NCBI RefSeq assembly: GCF_039526385.1
Contig: NZ_BAAAIX010000027.1
Location: forward strand, 69,496-133,495
From: Luteococcus peritonei
Lineage (GTDB): Bacteria > Actinomycetota > Actinomycetes > Propionibacteriales > Propionibacteriaceae
Reading direction: 5' to 3'
Length of the DNA: 64,000 bases
Numbering within the stretch: the first letter of the stretch is position 1; every line of letters begins with the position of its first letter. The notes below the pieces were generated by a model. The model had not been told where the DNA came from, did no database searches, and saw nothing but the letters and a program-made list of their open reading frames with translations. Shown here piece by piece: positions 19,323-27,890 of the stretch. The position numbers and the translations under genes are program-made.

Positions 19323-20372
19323 TCAGTCGATGGCGGGTGTCTCGGGCCGGCGCAGGTTGCGGCAGCAGCCCTCGCCGCCGCAGCGGGCCCGGCCCAGCTG
19401 GTTGCCCTGCTCGGACAGGCCCTCGGGGCCCCGGGCGCCCATGGCCCACTCGATGCGGTCCGCCAGGCCACGGACGAAGGCCTCGTGGGTGCCGGCGGTC
19501 GCGGCCCGCACCATCTCGATGCCCAGGCGCTCGCAGGTCTTGCGGGCCTCGGTGTCCAGGTCGTAGATGACCTCCATGTGGTCACTGATGAAGCCGATCG
19601 GCGCCAGCACCACGGAGTTGATGCCCTGCTCGTGCAGCTGCTCCAGGTGGTCGTTCACGTCGGGCTCCAACCAGGGATCGGTGGGACGCCCGGAGCGCGA
19701 GCAGTAGGCGAAGTCCCACTCGCCCTCGAGGCCCGCCCGGGCGAAGACGCGCTCGGCCACCTCACGGTGCCAGGCGGTGTAGGCCTGGCCGTCGGGGCCG
19801 GCGCTGTCCTCCATGGGCGTGGGGATCGAGTGCGTCACGAAGACCACGCGCGCGCCGGGAAGCTGCGCGGCGGCAGCCTGCAGGGCAGCGGCATTGGCCG
19901 CGACGAAGCCGTCGTCCAGCCCGTAGTGGCCGATCCGCTCCACCTGGGGCGGATCGGGCAGCCGGGCCAGTGACTCGGCGAGCGCCTCCCGGTAGGAGCG
20001 GCAGCCGGAGTAGGAGGGATAGGCCGAGGTGGACAGCATCAACACCTGCCGGCGGCCGTCGGCCACCAGCTGGTCCAACGCCTCGTCGATGAAGGGGTGC
20101 CAGTTGCGGTTGCCCCAGTAGACCGGCACCTGGTGACCGCGGGAGACCAGCTCGGCCTCCAGGGCCGCCATCAGGGCCTTGTTCTGGTCGTTGATCGGGC
20201 TGCGGCCGCCGAAGAGGTAGTAGTGCTCCCCCACCGTGGCCAGCCGCTCACGCGGGATGCCGGAACCGCGGGTCACGTTCTCCAGGAAGTCGATGACCTC
20301 GTCGGGCTTCTCGGGACCGCCGAAGGAGACCAGCAGGATGGCGTCGTGGCTGTCGGTGGTGTTCTCGCTCAT
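19323..20372 (-). CDS. hemH: Coproporphyrin III ferrochelatase
   Basis: A 349-residue ferrochelatase (CpfC type) inserting Fe(II) into coproporphyrin III. Motifs include LLVSFGGPEKPDEV, SAYPSYSGCRSYREA, VTHSIPTPM (conserved His) and GFISDHMEVIYDLD. The C-terminus has RCGGEGCCRNLRRP; with the Cys in SGCRSY these probably ligate a [2Fe-2S] cluster, as in mycobacterial ferrochelatase. Hydrolase gene next door aside, the presence of hemE and hemQ in the window implies the coproporphyrin-dependent route. It is divergent from sepH across 168 bp. Confidence 0.95.
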   Translation of the reverse strand: MSENTTDSHDAILLVSFGGPEKPDEVIDFLENVTRGSGIPRERLATVGEHYYLFGGRSPINDQNKALMAALEAELVSRGHQVPVYWGNRNWHPFIDEALDQLVADGRRQVLMLSTSAYPSYSGCRSYREALAESLARLPDPPQVERIGHYGLDDGFVAANAAALQAAAAQLPGARVVFVTHSIPTPMEDSAGPDGQAYTAWHREVAERVFARAGLEGEWDFAYCSRSGRPTDPWLEPDVNDHLEQLHEQGINSVVLAPIGFISDHMEVIYDLDTEARKTCERLGIEMVRAATAGTHEAFVRGLADRIEWAMGARGPEGLSEQGNQLGRARCGGEGCCRNLRRPETPAID

Positions 20373-20540
20373 GGCACCGATCTTTCCAGATGCCACCGAC
20401 AGTCCTGACACCCCCGGTCGGGCTTGCGGGCGCCCACCCGCCCCGGCACGGTAGGTTTGGGCGAGCAGAGGCGTCCTCGTCGTCCCCGAACGCCGCTGCC
20501 AACAGCCCAGCCTGTCCCGCAGTCCAGCCTTGGAGACACC

Positions 20541-22313
20541 ATGACGAGCGCCCTCAGCCCCCGCGACATCCAGACCCGCATCCGGTCCGGTGAGTCGCTG
20601 GAGGACGTGGCGCGCGACGCCGGAGTCCCGGTGGACAAGGTGGAGCCCTTCGCGGCGCCGGTGCTGGCCGAGCGCGAGCACGTGGCCGGCACCGCGCTGC
20701 AGTCACCGGTGCGACGCCGGGGCGAGACGGGCTCGGTCCGGGCGATGCGCGCGGTGGCCACCGAGCGACTGCAGCCGCTGGGGCTGGACGTGGAGCAGGA
20801 CGTCACCTGGGACGCCTGGCGCAACGAGGACCGACGCTGGACCCTGGTGGGCCGCTGGAGCATCGACGACGAGCAGACCGAGGCGCGCTTCACCTTCGAC
20901 CCGCGGGCCCGCTTCTCCGTGGCCGCCAATGACGACGCGCGCTGGCTGATCGGCGAGGCGACCGCGAGCCCGCAGGCCGCCCACCGCCCGCCGGCCGACA
21001 CCGATGCCGAGCCCACCATCGACCTGAACGACGAGCTCGCCCTGGTGCGAGCGGTGCAGGGCTCGGTGCCGCTGGTGGAGGTGCCCCAGCCGGCCGCCCA
21101 GCACTCCGAGCCGCAGGACCAGGAACCGCAGGGCGGGGATCCGCAGGAAGCTGCCGCCTCGCAGTCCCAGCCGGTGGCCCGGGTGGTGGAGACCGAGGAC
21201 GTCACCGACTACCAGGAACCGGAACTGGAGCAGGTGGACGGGGTCTACGACTTCGTCCCCGGCAACACCTCCGACATGGACACCCTCTACGAGATGCTGA
21301 GCGCCTTCAACGAGGACTCGGTGAACATCTACGCGGGACTGGCCGATCCCGTGGCCCCCGCCGACCCCACCTCCGAGCCCAGGGTGATCGACCCGCAGAC
21401 GGATCCCGGCGTGGCCGAGCTCGACTGGGTGGAGGCGGACCAGGCCGAGGAGCAGCCCACCCCGGTGGAGCCGGCGGCCGCCGAGTGGACCCCCGTGGGC
21501 GAGACCGAGCCGCCGCTCGAGGTCAGTGAGGACCAGCAGGCCACGGCAGCCTCCCAGCAGACCGACGAGGTCCCCCAGCAGGAGTCCCGCGAGCCGCAGC
21601 AGGCGGCCGACGAGGAGCCGGCTGGCCCGGTGGCCGAGGACGAGCCGATCGCTCCCCTCACGCCTGACTCCCCAGGGTCCCCGGACTCCCCGGAGTCCCC
21701 GGACTCCCCCGCGTCGCCGGCCTCCCCCGCGAGCCCTGTCGAGCCGGAGCCGACTGTCGTCGAGGACCTGGCCGTCGAGGACGTTGCGCTGGCCGAGCCG
21801 GTGGACGAGGAGCTGGACGACATGGTGGTGGAGGACCTGGCCGTCGAGGAGCAGGTGGCCATCACCGGCGAGCGGGCCGATCTGGTTCCCGAGCAGGATG
21901 CCCTGCCGGAGAACACCGAGGCACTGGATCGCGCCGGGCTGCAGCAGGCGGTCACCGAGCCCGAGCCGGTGGTCGAGCCGGAGCCGGTGGTCGAGCCGGA
22001 GCCGGTCAAGGTGCAGTCCTCGAGCGACAGGGCCACGGCCAGTGATCCCCGCGCCGTGGCGCGTGCTGCGGCCGCCGCGGAGCAGGCCGAGCTCGCGCCT
22101 GCTGCGGAGCCTGCCGCGGCGCCTGATCCTGTGGTGGAGCCCGACCCCGGCGCTGAGCAGCCAGCGGCTGCGATGCCTGAGCAGGATGCCCTGGTCGACT
22201 CCCCCGAGCCCGCTGCCAAGCCCAAGGCCAAGCCGCGCAGCCGCAAGAAGCGTGCCTCGGTGCCCAGCTGGGACGAGATCATGTTCGGCGGCCCTGCACC
22301 GAAGAAGGACTGA
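20541..22313 (+). CDS. sepH: Cell-division regulator SepH (DUF3071)
   Basis: A 590-residue protein. The N-terminal DUF3071 domain has the pattern SPRDIQTRIRSGESLEDVAR (HTH-like), then GLDVEQDVTWDAWRNEDRRW and AEREHVAGTALQSPVRRRG. SepH stimulates FtsZ assembly in Streptomyces. The middle (about 175-560) is a long disordered Glu/Pro/Ser-rich linker with DSPESPDSPASP-type repeats and three EPEPVV repeats. The C-terminal tail is basic and ends VPSWDEIMFGG, a typical SepH terminus. At 590 residues it is much longer than the Streptomyces protein (about 340), entirely from the linker. Divergent from hemH. Confidence 0.9.
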   Translation: MTSALSPRDIQTRIRSGESLEDVARDAGVPVDKVEPFAAPVLAEREHVAGTALQSPVRRRGETGSVRAMRAVATERLQPLGLDVEQDVTWDAWRNEDRRWTLVGRWSIDDEQTEARFTFDPRARFSVAANDDARWLIGEATASPQAAHRPPADTDAEPTIDLNDELALVRAVQGSVPLVEVPQPAAQHSEPQDQEPQGGDPQEAAASQSQPVARVVETEDVTDYQEPELEQVDGVYDFVPGNTSDMDTLYEMLSAFNEDSVNIYAGLADPVAPADPTSEPRVIDPQTDPGVAELDWVEADQAEEQPTPVEPAAAEWTPVGETEPPLEVSEDQQATAASQQTDEVPQQESREPQQAADEEPAGPVAEDEPIAPLTPDSPGSPDSPESPDSPASPASPASPVEPEPTVVEDLAVEDVALAEPVDEELDDMVVEDLAVEEQVAITGERADLVPEQDALPENTEALDRAGLQQAVTEPEPVVEPEPVVEPEPVKVQSSSDRATASDPRAVARAAAAAEQAELAPAAEPAAAPDPVVEPDPGAEQPAAAMPEQDALVDSPEPAAKPKAKPRSRKKRASVPSWDEIMFGGPAPKKD

Positions 22314-22343
22314 CAGCCGGCCGACCCGGACCGCTCATCCGCC

Positions 22344-23057
22344 TCAGCGCAGCAGCCAGTGCAGCTGGTTGAGCAGGTGACGTCGACGCGCGGCCGTGGC
22401 GAAGGACCGCTGGTCATGCCCCAGGCCGTCGTAGGCCAGGCGCTCGCCGTGCGTCCAGCCCATCACCTGCGGTCTCCGCGGCTCTCCGTGGCAGAGCACC
22501 GGGACCACTCCCGGAGCGATCTCCAGGTTGCTGTAGCGCTCGTCCACCACCCGCAGCTCAGGAGCCTGTCCGGGCGACGTCGCCAGTCCGTCCCAGAAAG
22601 GGTGCTCCTCGGCACCGCGGGCGGCGCGGAAGACAGCCTCGTCGAGGGGCGGGTGGCCGGAGACCCCGCGCACCCAACGCCCGCCCAGCCGACGCGGCCA
22701 GTCGGGCCAGTCGCGGAAGCTCGCCACCGCGGTGTGGCAGCCCAGCACGGCCCCGCCGGCATCCATCCACGTACCGAGCTGGTCGAAGGCCTGCTCCCAG
22801 CGCGGGTCCTCGGCGAGTTCTGCGGCCGGGTCGAGGCCGGTGCCGGTGTTGACCATCAGCAGGTCTGCGTCCGCGAGCCGTGCCAGCCAGTCAGTCCCAT
22901 CGCTCGCCACGACGCGCACCACCAGCCGCTGGCCGGCTGTCCGGGAGTCCTGCAGGAGCTCGGCCAGGCAGGCGGAGGTGCGGGCGAAGTCGTGCCAGGG
23001 GTCGGCATACCGACCGGCGCCGCACAGCACCAGGCAGTGCTTCGCCGTGGTGCTCAT
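22344..23057 (-). CDS. ThuA-like (glutamine-amidotransferase-fold) protein
   Basis: A 237-residue class-I GATase-like protein of the ThuA group, often linked to carbohydrate metabolism. The motifs are AGGAVLGCHTAVASFRDWPD (nucleophile-elbow-like Cys-His), LGGRWVRGVSGHP, and PQVMGWTHGERLAYDGLGHD near the C-terminus. No signal peptide. The start overlaps the stop of the upstream PHP gene (ATGA-type at 23054-23057), so the pair is coupled. Precise substrate is unknown. Confidence 0.8.
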   Translation of the reverse strand: MSTTAKHCLVLCGAGRYADPWHDFARTSACLAELLQDSRTAGQRLVVRVVASDGTDWLARLADADLLMVNTGTGLDPAAELAEDPRWEQAFDQLGTWMDAGGAVLGCHTAVASFRDWPDWPRRLGGRWVRGVSGHPPLDEAVFRAARGAEEHPFWDGLATSPGQAPELRVVDERYSNLEIAPGVVPVLCHGEPRRPQVMGWTHGERLAYDGLGHDQRSFATAARRRHLLNQLHWLLR

Positions 23058-24088
23058 CGGGAGGCGAAGTCGAGCAGCTCGTCGACCGGCCAGGTGGTGA
23101 TGATCCGCTCCGGTGCGATGCCGGCCGCCTCGGCGCGGGCGCAGCCCAGGGAGAGGAAGTCGAGCTGGCCGGGCGCGTGGGCGTCGGTGTCGATGCTGAA
23201 CAGGCAGCCGATGTCACGGGCCAGGGCGAGCAGTTCGTCGGGTGGGTCCTGCCGCTCGGGCCGGGAGTTGATCTCCACCGCGACGCCGAACTGGCGGCAG
23301 GCCTCGAAGACCACCTCGGCGTCGAAGTCGGAGGGCGGCCGGGTGCCACGTCCCCCCTCCACCAGGCGACCGGTGCAGTGGCCCAGCACGGTGGTGTGCC
23401 GGTTGGCCACCGCTCCCACCATCCGCGTGGTCATGAACTCGCGGTCGCCCCGGAGCTTGGAGTGCACCGAGGCCACCACGACGTCGAGCACGCTGAGCAT
23501 CTGCTCCGACTGGTCCAGCGAGCCGTCGTCCAGGATGTCCACCTCGATGCCCTTGAGGACGCGGATCCCCACCTGCGGCTGCAGCTCGTCGATCTCGCGC
23601 CACTGCGCCGCCAGCCGCTCGGCGTCCAGACCGTGGGCCACCGTCAGGCGGGGCGAGTGGTCGGTGACCGCCAGGTAGTCGTGGCCCAGCGACTCTGCGG
23701 TGGCCACCATCTCGGGCAACGGCGAGCCGCCGTCGGACCAGGTGGTGTGGCTGTGCAGGTCCCCGCGCACCAGGGTCCGCAGCTCGGAGCTCGCCAGTGG
23801 TGGTGCGCCCGCCTGGCGCAGGCCGGCCAGCGTCTGGGGCACGGTCCCGGCCAGGCTCTCGCGGATCACCTGCACGGTGCGGGGTCCCAGGCCGGGAACC
23901 TGGCCCCAGGCATCGGCCTGGGCCAGCGCCTCGCGCTCGTCGGGCTGCAGGGCGTCGAGCGCATCCGCGGCACGGCGGTAGGCCTTGACCCGGTAGGTGT
24001 CGGCGCGAGAGCGTTCCAGCCAGAAACCGATCTCCCGCAAGGCCTGCTGCGGGGAGTCCGGCACGCTGTGGTCGATCTGGTGGCCCAT
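23054..24088 (-). CDS. PHP-domain phosphoesterase with helix-hairpin-helix (PolX C-terminal-like)
   Basis: A 344-residue protein. Residues about 1-100 resemble the PolX helical/HhH region (YRVKAYRRAADALDAL, then GQVPGLGPRTVQVI). The PHP metal-binding domain follows from GDLHSHTTWSDGG through KGIEVDILDDG, ASVHSKL, LGHCTGRL and EINSRP to the terminal DTDAHAPGQL. It lacks the polymerase palm, so it is a stand-alone PHP/HhH phosphoesterase, possibly acting on DNA or nucleotides. Coupled to the ThuA-like gene, divergent from fasR. Confidence 0.87.
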   Translation of the reverse strand: MGHQIDHSVPDSPQQALREIGFWLERSRADTYRVKAYRRAADALDALQPDEREALAQADAWGQVPGLGPRTVQVIRESLAGTVPQTLAGLRQAGAPPLASSELRTLVRGDLHSHTTWSDGGSPLPEMVATAESLGHDYLAVTDHSPRLTVAHGLDAERLAAQWREIDELQPQVGIRVLKGIEVDILDDGSLDQSEQMLSVLDVVVASVHSKLRGDREFMTTRMVGAVANRHTTVLGHCTGRLVEGGRGTRPPSDFDAEVVFEACRQFGVAVEINSRPERQDPPDELLALARDIGCLFSIDTDAHAPGQLDFLSLGCARAEAAGIAPERIITTWPVDELLDFASR

Positions 24089-24125
24089 CCGGCCACACTA
24101 GGCTGGTCCGCCAAGGAGGGACAAC

Positions 24126-25367
24126 ATGCCAAGCACCCCCACCGTCCAGCAGAAGGCCGCGAGCAAGCCCGCCCCCGGTACCGGTCGCGCCCTGGTGCCC
24201 GACGCTGCCCAGCGTCGCCAGCTGGTCGGCCGCCTGTCGGCCACCACCTCCCGGATGACCACCGCGACGCTGGCGGCCATGGACGAGCGCCATCCCTGGT
24301 TCGGTGAGCTCGACGCGGAGCATCGCTCCTGGATCGGGGTGGTGGCGCGCAGCGGCATCGACGGCTTCGTGCAGTGGGTGGCCGACGACCCGGAGGCCGA
24401 CTTCGAGCCCTCCCGCGTCTTCGCGGCTGCGCCGCGTGCCCTGACCCGGCAGATCACGCTGCACCAGACCGTCGACCTGATGCGCACCACGATCGCGGTG
24501 GTCGAGGAACAGCTCTGCCTGCTGCCGGCCGAGGACCGACCGGTGCTGGAGGACGCGGTGCTGCACTACTCCCGCGAGGTCGCCTTCGCCGCGGCCGAGG
24601 TCTACGCCCGCGCGGCGGAGGTCCGGGGCGCCTGGGACGCCCGGATGGAGGCGCTGGTGGTGGACTCCATCGTGCGCGCCGAGGCCGACGAGGCGATGGT
24701 CTCGCGGGCCTCCACGCTGGGTTGGACCTCCGGCAGCAAGGTCTTCGTCGCGGTGGGCCAGACACTGACCACCGGTGAGGACTCCACCAGCTCGCTGCGC
24801 CATGCCGCCGGGAAGCTGGGGCTCGACGTGCTCACCGCCGTGCAGGGCGACAGCCTGGTGGTGGTGGGCTCCAGCCCCCAGGTGGACGACGAGCAGTCCG
24901 CGATCGCCATGGTGGACCGGCTGCAGGAGTTCTTCGGCGAGGGCCACGTGGTGGTGGGTCCCCTGGTGGCCGACCTGGTGGACAGCCCCCGCTCCGCCCG
25001 CGCCGCCGTGAGCGGGCTGCGCGCCTCGGTGGCCTGGCCCGAGGGCGCCCGCGCCCTGCCCGCGGCCGAGCTGCTGCCGGAACGGGCGCTGAACGGTGAT
25101 GGCCACGCGCGCCGCGAGCTCGCCCGTGAGATCTACCAGCCACTGGCCGAGGCCGGGGGTGACCTGCTGGAGACCTGCGTGGGCTTCCTGGACCACGGCT
25201 GCTCGGTGGAGGCCACGGCGCGCGACCTGTTCGTGCACGCCAACACGGTGCGCTACCGGCTCAAGCGGATCCAGGACGTCACCGGCTACTCCCCCACCGA
25301 TGCGCGCGACGCCTATGTGCTGCGGCTCGCCATCACGCTCGGCCGGCTGGCGCAGCGCGGCGTCTGA
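24126..25367 (+). CDS. fasR: FasR-like PucR-family regulator of fatty acid synthesis
   Basis: A 413-residue transcription factor with a GGDEF-like/PucR middle and a C-terminal HTH_30 domain (ARDLFVHANTVRYRLKRI, about residues 362-379). It sits directly upstream of fabD-fabH-acpP-fabF, as does Streptomyces FasR (SCO2386), the activator of the FAS II operon there. The name is assigned from architecture and this context. A candidate binding palindrome lies in the 170-bp gap before fabD. It has no terminator of its own, so read-through into fabD is possible. Confidence 0.88.
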   Translation: MPSTPTVQQKAASKPAPGTGRALVPDAAQRRQLVGRLSATTSRMTTATLAAMDERHPWFGELDAEHRSWIGVVARSGIDGFVQWVADDPEADFEPSRVFAAAPRALTRQITLHQTVDLMRTTIAVVEEQLCLLPAEDRPVLEDAVLHYSREVAFAAAEVYARAAEVRGAWDARMEALVVDSIVRAEADEAMVSRASTLGWTSGSKVFVAVGQTLTTGEDSTSSLRHAAGKLGLDVLTAVQGDSLVVVGSSPQVDDEQSAIAMVDRLQEFFGEGHVVVGPLVADLVDSPRSARAAVSGLRASVAWPEGARALPAAELLPERALNGDGHARRELAREIYQPLAEAGGDLLETCVGFLDHGCSVEATARDLFVHANTVRYRLKRIQDVTGYSPTDARDAYVLRLAITLGRLAQRGV

Positions 25368-25453
25368 ACCGCCTGCCGGCGGGAATCCCACCGGCGTGAT
25401 TCAGTGCCTCCCACAACCTCGCCCTGCGGTCCCCGCGGGGATCCGTGCAGCGC

Positions 25454-25470
25454 TTGTGGGGATCTCACAA
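25454..25470. promoter_or_regulatory. Candidate FasR operator upstream of fabD
   Basis: TTGTGGGGATCTCACAA is a 17-nt near-palindrome (five perfect outer pairs, one inner G-C pair, two G-T wobbles) in the fasR-fabD spacer, 68 bp before the fabD start. A second half-site CCCACAA occurs at 25410-25416 and is complementary to the TTGTGGG at 25454-25460. Binding by FasR is inferred from position only. Confidence 0.4.
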
Positions 25471-25537
25471 CACCGGCCCGCCCGATTTCGTGGCCTCATC
25501 CGCTGCACCGTGGGCCCCGAGACGGCAGGGTGGACCT

Positions 25538-26488
25538 GTGCTTGCAATCGTCGCGCCCGGACAGGGCGCCCAGACCCCTGGCTTCCTCGCCCCGTGGCTG
25601 GAGCTGGACAGCTTCGCCACGCGTCTCGCCGCGCTGGCCGAGGTGAGCGGCCTCGACCTGGCCGGCTACGGCACCACGGCCGACGCCGAGACGATCCGCG
25701 ACACCGCGGTGGCCCAGCCGCTGCTGGTGGCCGCCGGGCTGGCCACCCACCAGGAGCTCTTCGACCACGGTGCTGCTCCCGAGCAGGTCGGCGTGGTCGC
25801 CGGGCACTCGGTGGGCGAGCTCACCGCGGCTGCCGCCGTGGGCGTGATGGGCCCCGAGGCAGCCATGGTGCTGGTGCGTGAGCGCGGCCGGGCGATGGCC
25901 GAGGCCTCCGCGGTGCGTCCCACCTCGATGACGGCCGTGATCGGTGGTGACCGGGACGAGGTGCTGGCTGCCATCGAGGCCGTCGGGCTGACCCCCGCCA
26001 ACAACAACGGTTCCGGCCAGATCGTCGCGGCCGGCACCGTGGAGCAGCTGGAGCAGCTGGCCGAGAACGCCCCGAAGCGCGCGCGGCTGATCCCGCTCAG
26101 CGTCGCCGGCGCCTTCCACACCGTCCACATGGAGCCCGCCGTGGACCATCTGCGCAGCCTGGCTGCCGAGGTGGAGACCGCCGATCCTGCCACCCGACTG
26201 CTCAGCAACCGGGACGGCCAGTCGGTGACCTCCGGCCGCGACTACCTGGACCGGATCGTCGACCAGGTGGCCAACCCGGTGCGCTGGGACCTCTGCATGG
26301 AGACCATGGCGGGCCTGGGCATCACCGGCCTGCTGGAACTGCAGCCCGCCGGCACCCTGACCGGCATCGCCAAGCGCAACCTCAAGGGCGTCGAGCTGTT
26401 CAACCTGAACAGCCCCGACCAGCTCGACGAGGCCCGCGACTTCGTCACCCGCCACGGCGCCACCGGCGCTCCCGCCACGGAGGCCTGA
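25538..26488 (+). CDS. fabD: Malonyl-CoA:ACP transacylase
   Basis: A 316-residue transacylase loading malonate onto ACP. Catalytic Ser91 is in GHSVGE and His194 in GAFHTVHM; the N-terminal PGQGAQ motif is at 7-12. The GTG at 25538 is selected because homology begins at LAIVAPGQG and a purine-rich AGGGTGG precedes it. It is the first structural gene of the FAS II operon. fabH follows after 1 bp. Confidence 0.96.
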   Translation: MLAIVAPGQGAQTPGFLAPWLELDSFATRLAALAEVSGLDLAGYGTTADAETIRDTAVAQPLLVAAGLATHQELFDHGAAPEQVGVVAGHSVGELTAAAAVGVMGPEAAMVLVRERGRAMAEASAVRPTSMTAVIGGDRDEVLAAIEAVGLTPANNNGSGQIVAAGTVEQLEQLAENAPKRARLIPLSVAGAFHTVHMEPAVDHLRSLAAEVETADPATRLLSNRDGQSVTSGRDYLDRIVDQVANPVRWDLCMETMAGLGITGLLELQPAGTLTGIAKRNLKGVELFNLNSPDQLDEARDFVTRHGATGAPATEA

Positions 26489-26489
26489 G

Positions 26490-27476
26490 ATGGCGCTGCG
26501 CACCAGTGAGCCGCGTCGCTTCTCCCGCGTGATGAGCGTCGGCTCGGCCCGCGGCTCCCGCGTGGTGGACAACGCCGAGATGTGCACCATGATCGACTCC
26601 TCCGACGAGTGGATCCAGCAGCGCACCGGCATCGTCGAGCGCCGCTGGGCCGCCGAGGGCGAGGATGCGCTGAGCCTGGCCGTCGACGCGAGTCGGATCG
26701 CCGTCGAGCGCTCCGGGCTGCAGCCCGACCAGATCGATGCCGTGCTGCTCGCCTCCATCTCCTGGACCCAGCAGACCCCCTCGATGGCCGCCCTGGTGGC
26801 CCAGCAGCTGGGCCTGTCGCGCCCCGCCGTGATGGACCTGTCGGCAGCCTGCGCCGGCTACTGCTACGGCCTCGGCGTGGCAGACGCGATGGTGCGCGCC
26901 GGCACCGCCCGCCACGTGCTGGTGGTGGGTGCGGAGGCCATGAGCCATGTGCTGGACAAGGCCGACCGTGGCACCGCCTTCCTGTTCAGTGATGGTGCAG
27001 GGGCATCGGTCGTCGGCCCGGCCGAGGAGCCGGGCATCTCCGCCACCCTGTGGGGCTCGGACCCCGCGCAGGCCGACGTGATCACCATCGACGACTGGTC
27101 CACGCTGGACTCCGGCCAGATCCCCTACATCCGGATGGACGGCGCCAAGGTCTTCCGCTGGGCCACCACCTACATCGCGGACCGCACCCGCGAGGTGCTC
27201 GAGGCCTCCGGCCTGGCGCCCGAGGAGCTCGACGCCTTCATCCCCCACCAGGCGAACAACCGGATCACCGATTCGATGTTGCGCCACCTCAAGCTGCCCG
27301 CCGATGTCGTGGTCTCGCGCGACATCACCCACATGGGCAATTCGTCGGCGGCCTCGGTGCCGCTGGCGATGGACGCCCTGCTCGCCTCCGGTGAGGCGCG
27401 CAGCGGACAGACCGCACTGCTGATCGGCTTCGGCGCAGGCCTGGCCTGGGCCGGTCAGGTGGTCACGCTCCCCTGA
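26490..27476 (+). CDS. fabH: 3-oxoacyl-ACP synthase III
   Basis: A 328-residue initiating condensing enzyme joining an acyl-CoA primer with malonyl-ACP. The Cys-His-Asn triad is complete: C121 (SAACAGY), H253 (IPHQANNR), N284 (GNSSAASVP). In actinobacteria this enzyme often accepts branched acyl-CoA primers, but specificity cannot be read here. It starts one base after the fabD stop. Confidence 0.96.
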   Translation: MALRTSEPRRFSRVMSVGSARGSRVVDNAEMCTMIDSSDEWIQQRTGIVERRWAAEGEDALSLAVDASRIAVERSGLQPDQIDAVLLASISWTQQTPSMAALVAQQLGLSRPAVMDLSAACAGYCYGLGVADAMVRAGTARHVLVVGAEAMSHVLDKADRGTAFLFSDGAGASVVGPAEEPGISATLWGSDPAQADVITIDDWSTLDSGQIPYIRMDGAKVFRWATTYIADRTREVLEASGLAPEELDAFIPHQANNRITDSMLRHLKLPADVVVSRDITHMGNSSAASVPLAMDALLASGEARSGQTALLIGFGAGLAWAGQVVTLP

Positions 27477-27554
27477 GGGAGCCCACGAGTTCCGGTGGCC
27501 GCCACCCGGCAGCCACCTGAAGCAGCACCACACCAACCACGCAAGGAGGGCCCC

Positions 27555-27800
27555 ATGGCCAGCACCGAAGAGATTCGCACCGACCTCGCCGAGATCGTCA
27601 ACGACGTGGCCGGCGTGGCCACCGAGGACGTCCAGCTCGACAAGTCCTTCACCGACGACCTCGACGTCGACTCGCTGTCGATGGTGGAGATCATCTACGC
27701 CTGCGAGGAGAAGTTCGGCGTCTCCATCCCCGATGAGGACGCCAAGAACCTGAAGACCGTCGGCGACGCCGTCGCCTTCATCGAGCGCGCCCAGGCCTGA
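27555..27800 (+). CDS. acpP: Acyl carrier protein
   Basis: An 81-residue acidic four-helix carrier protein. The phosphopantetheine attachment Ser is S40 in DLDVDSLSMVEI. The ribosome site AAGGAGG, 7 nt before the ATG, is the strongest in the operon, fitting the high ACP abundance usually needed. A GC-rich hairpin follows it before fabF. Confidence 0.96.
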   Translation: MASTEEIRTDLAEIVNDVAGVATEDVQLDKSFTDDLDVDSLSMVEIIYACEEKFGVSIPDEDAKNLKTVGDAVAFIERAQA

Positions 27801-27826
27801 GCCGGGCAGCCGGTCACCACCGGCAC

Positions 27827-27856
27827 CGCGGGCGCGGCCCTGGCGCCGCGCCCGCG
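27827..27856 (+). terminator. Intercistronic hairpin between acpP and fabF
   Basis: A perfect 12-bp all-GC stem (CGCGGGCGCGGC with its complement) and a 6-nt loop lie in the 90-bp spacer, 26 bp after the acpP stop. There is no T run. It may act as a partial terminator or protect the upstream mRNA 3' end, which would raise acpP over fabF. That role is inferred. Confidence 0.5.
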
Positions 27857-27890
27857 ACCACCACCCACCCCACATTTGTCTGGAGTCACC

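Noticed and set aside
16970..19570. 866-codon plus-strand frame over the S9 peptidase
   Set aside because: Antisense shadow of a gene with intact catalytic motifs; composition is repetitive and unlike a folded protein.
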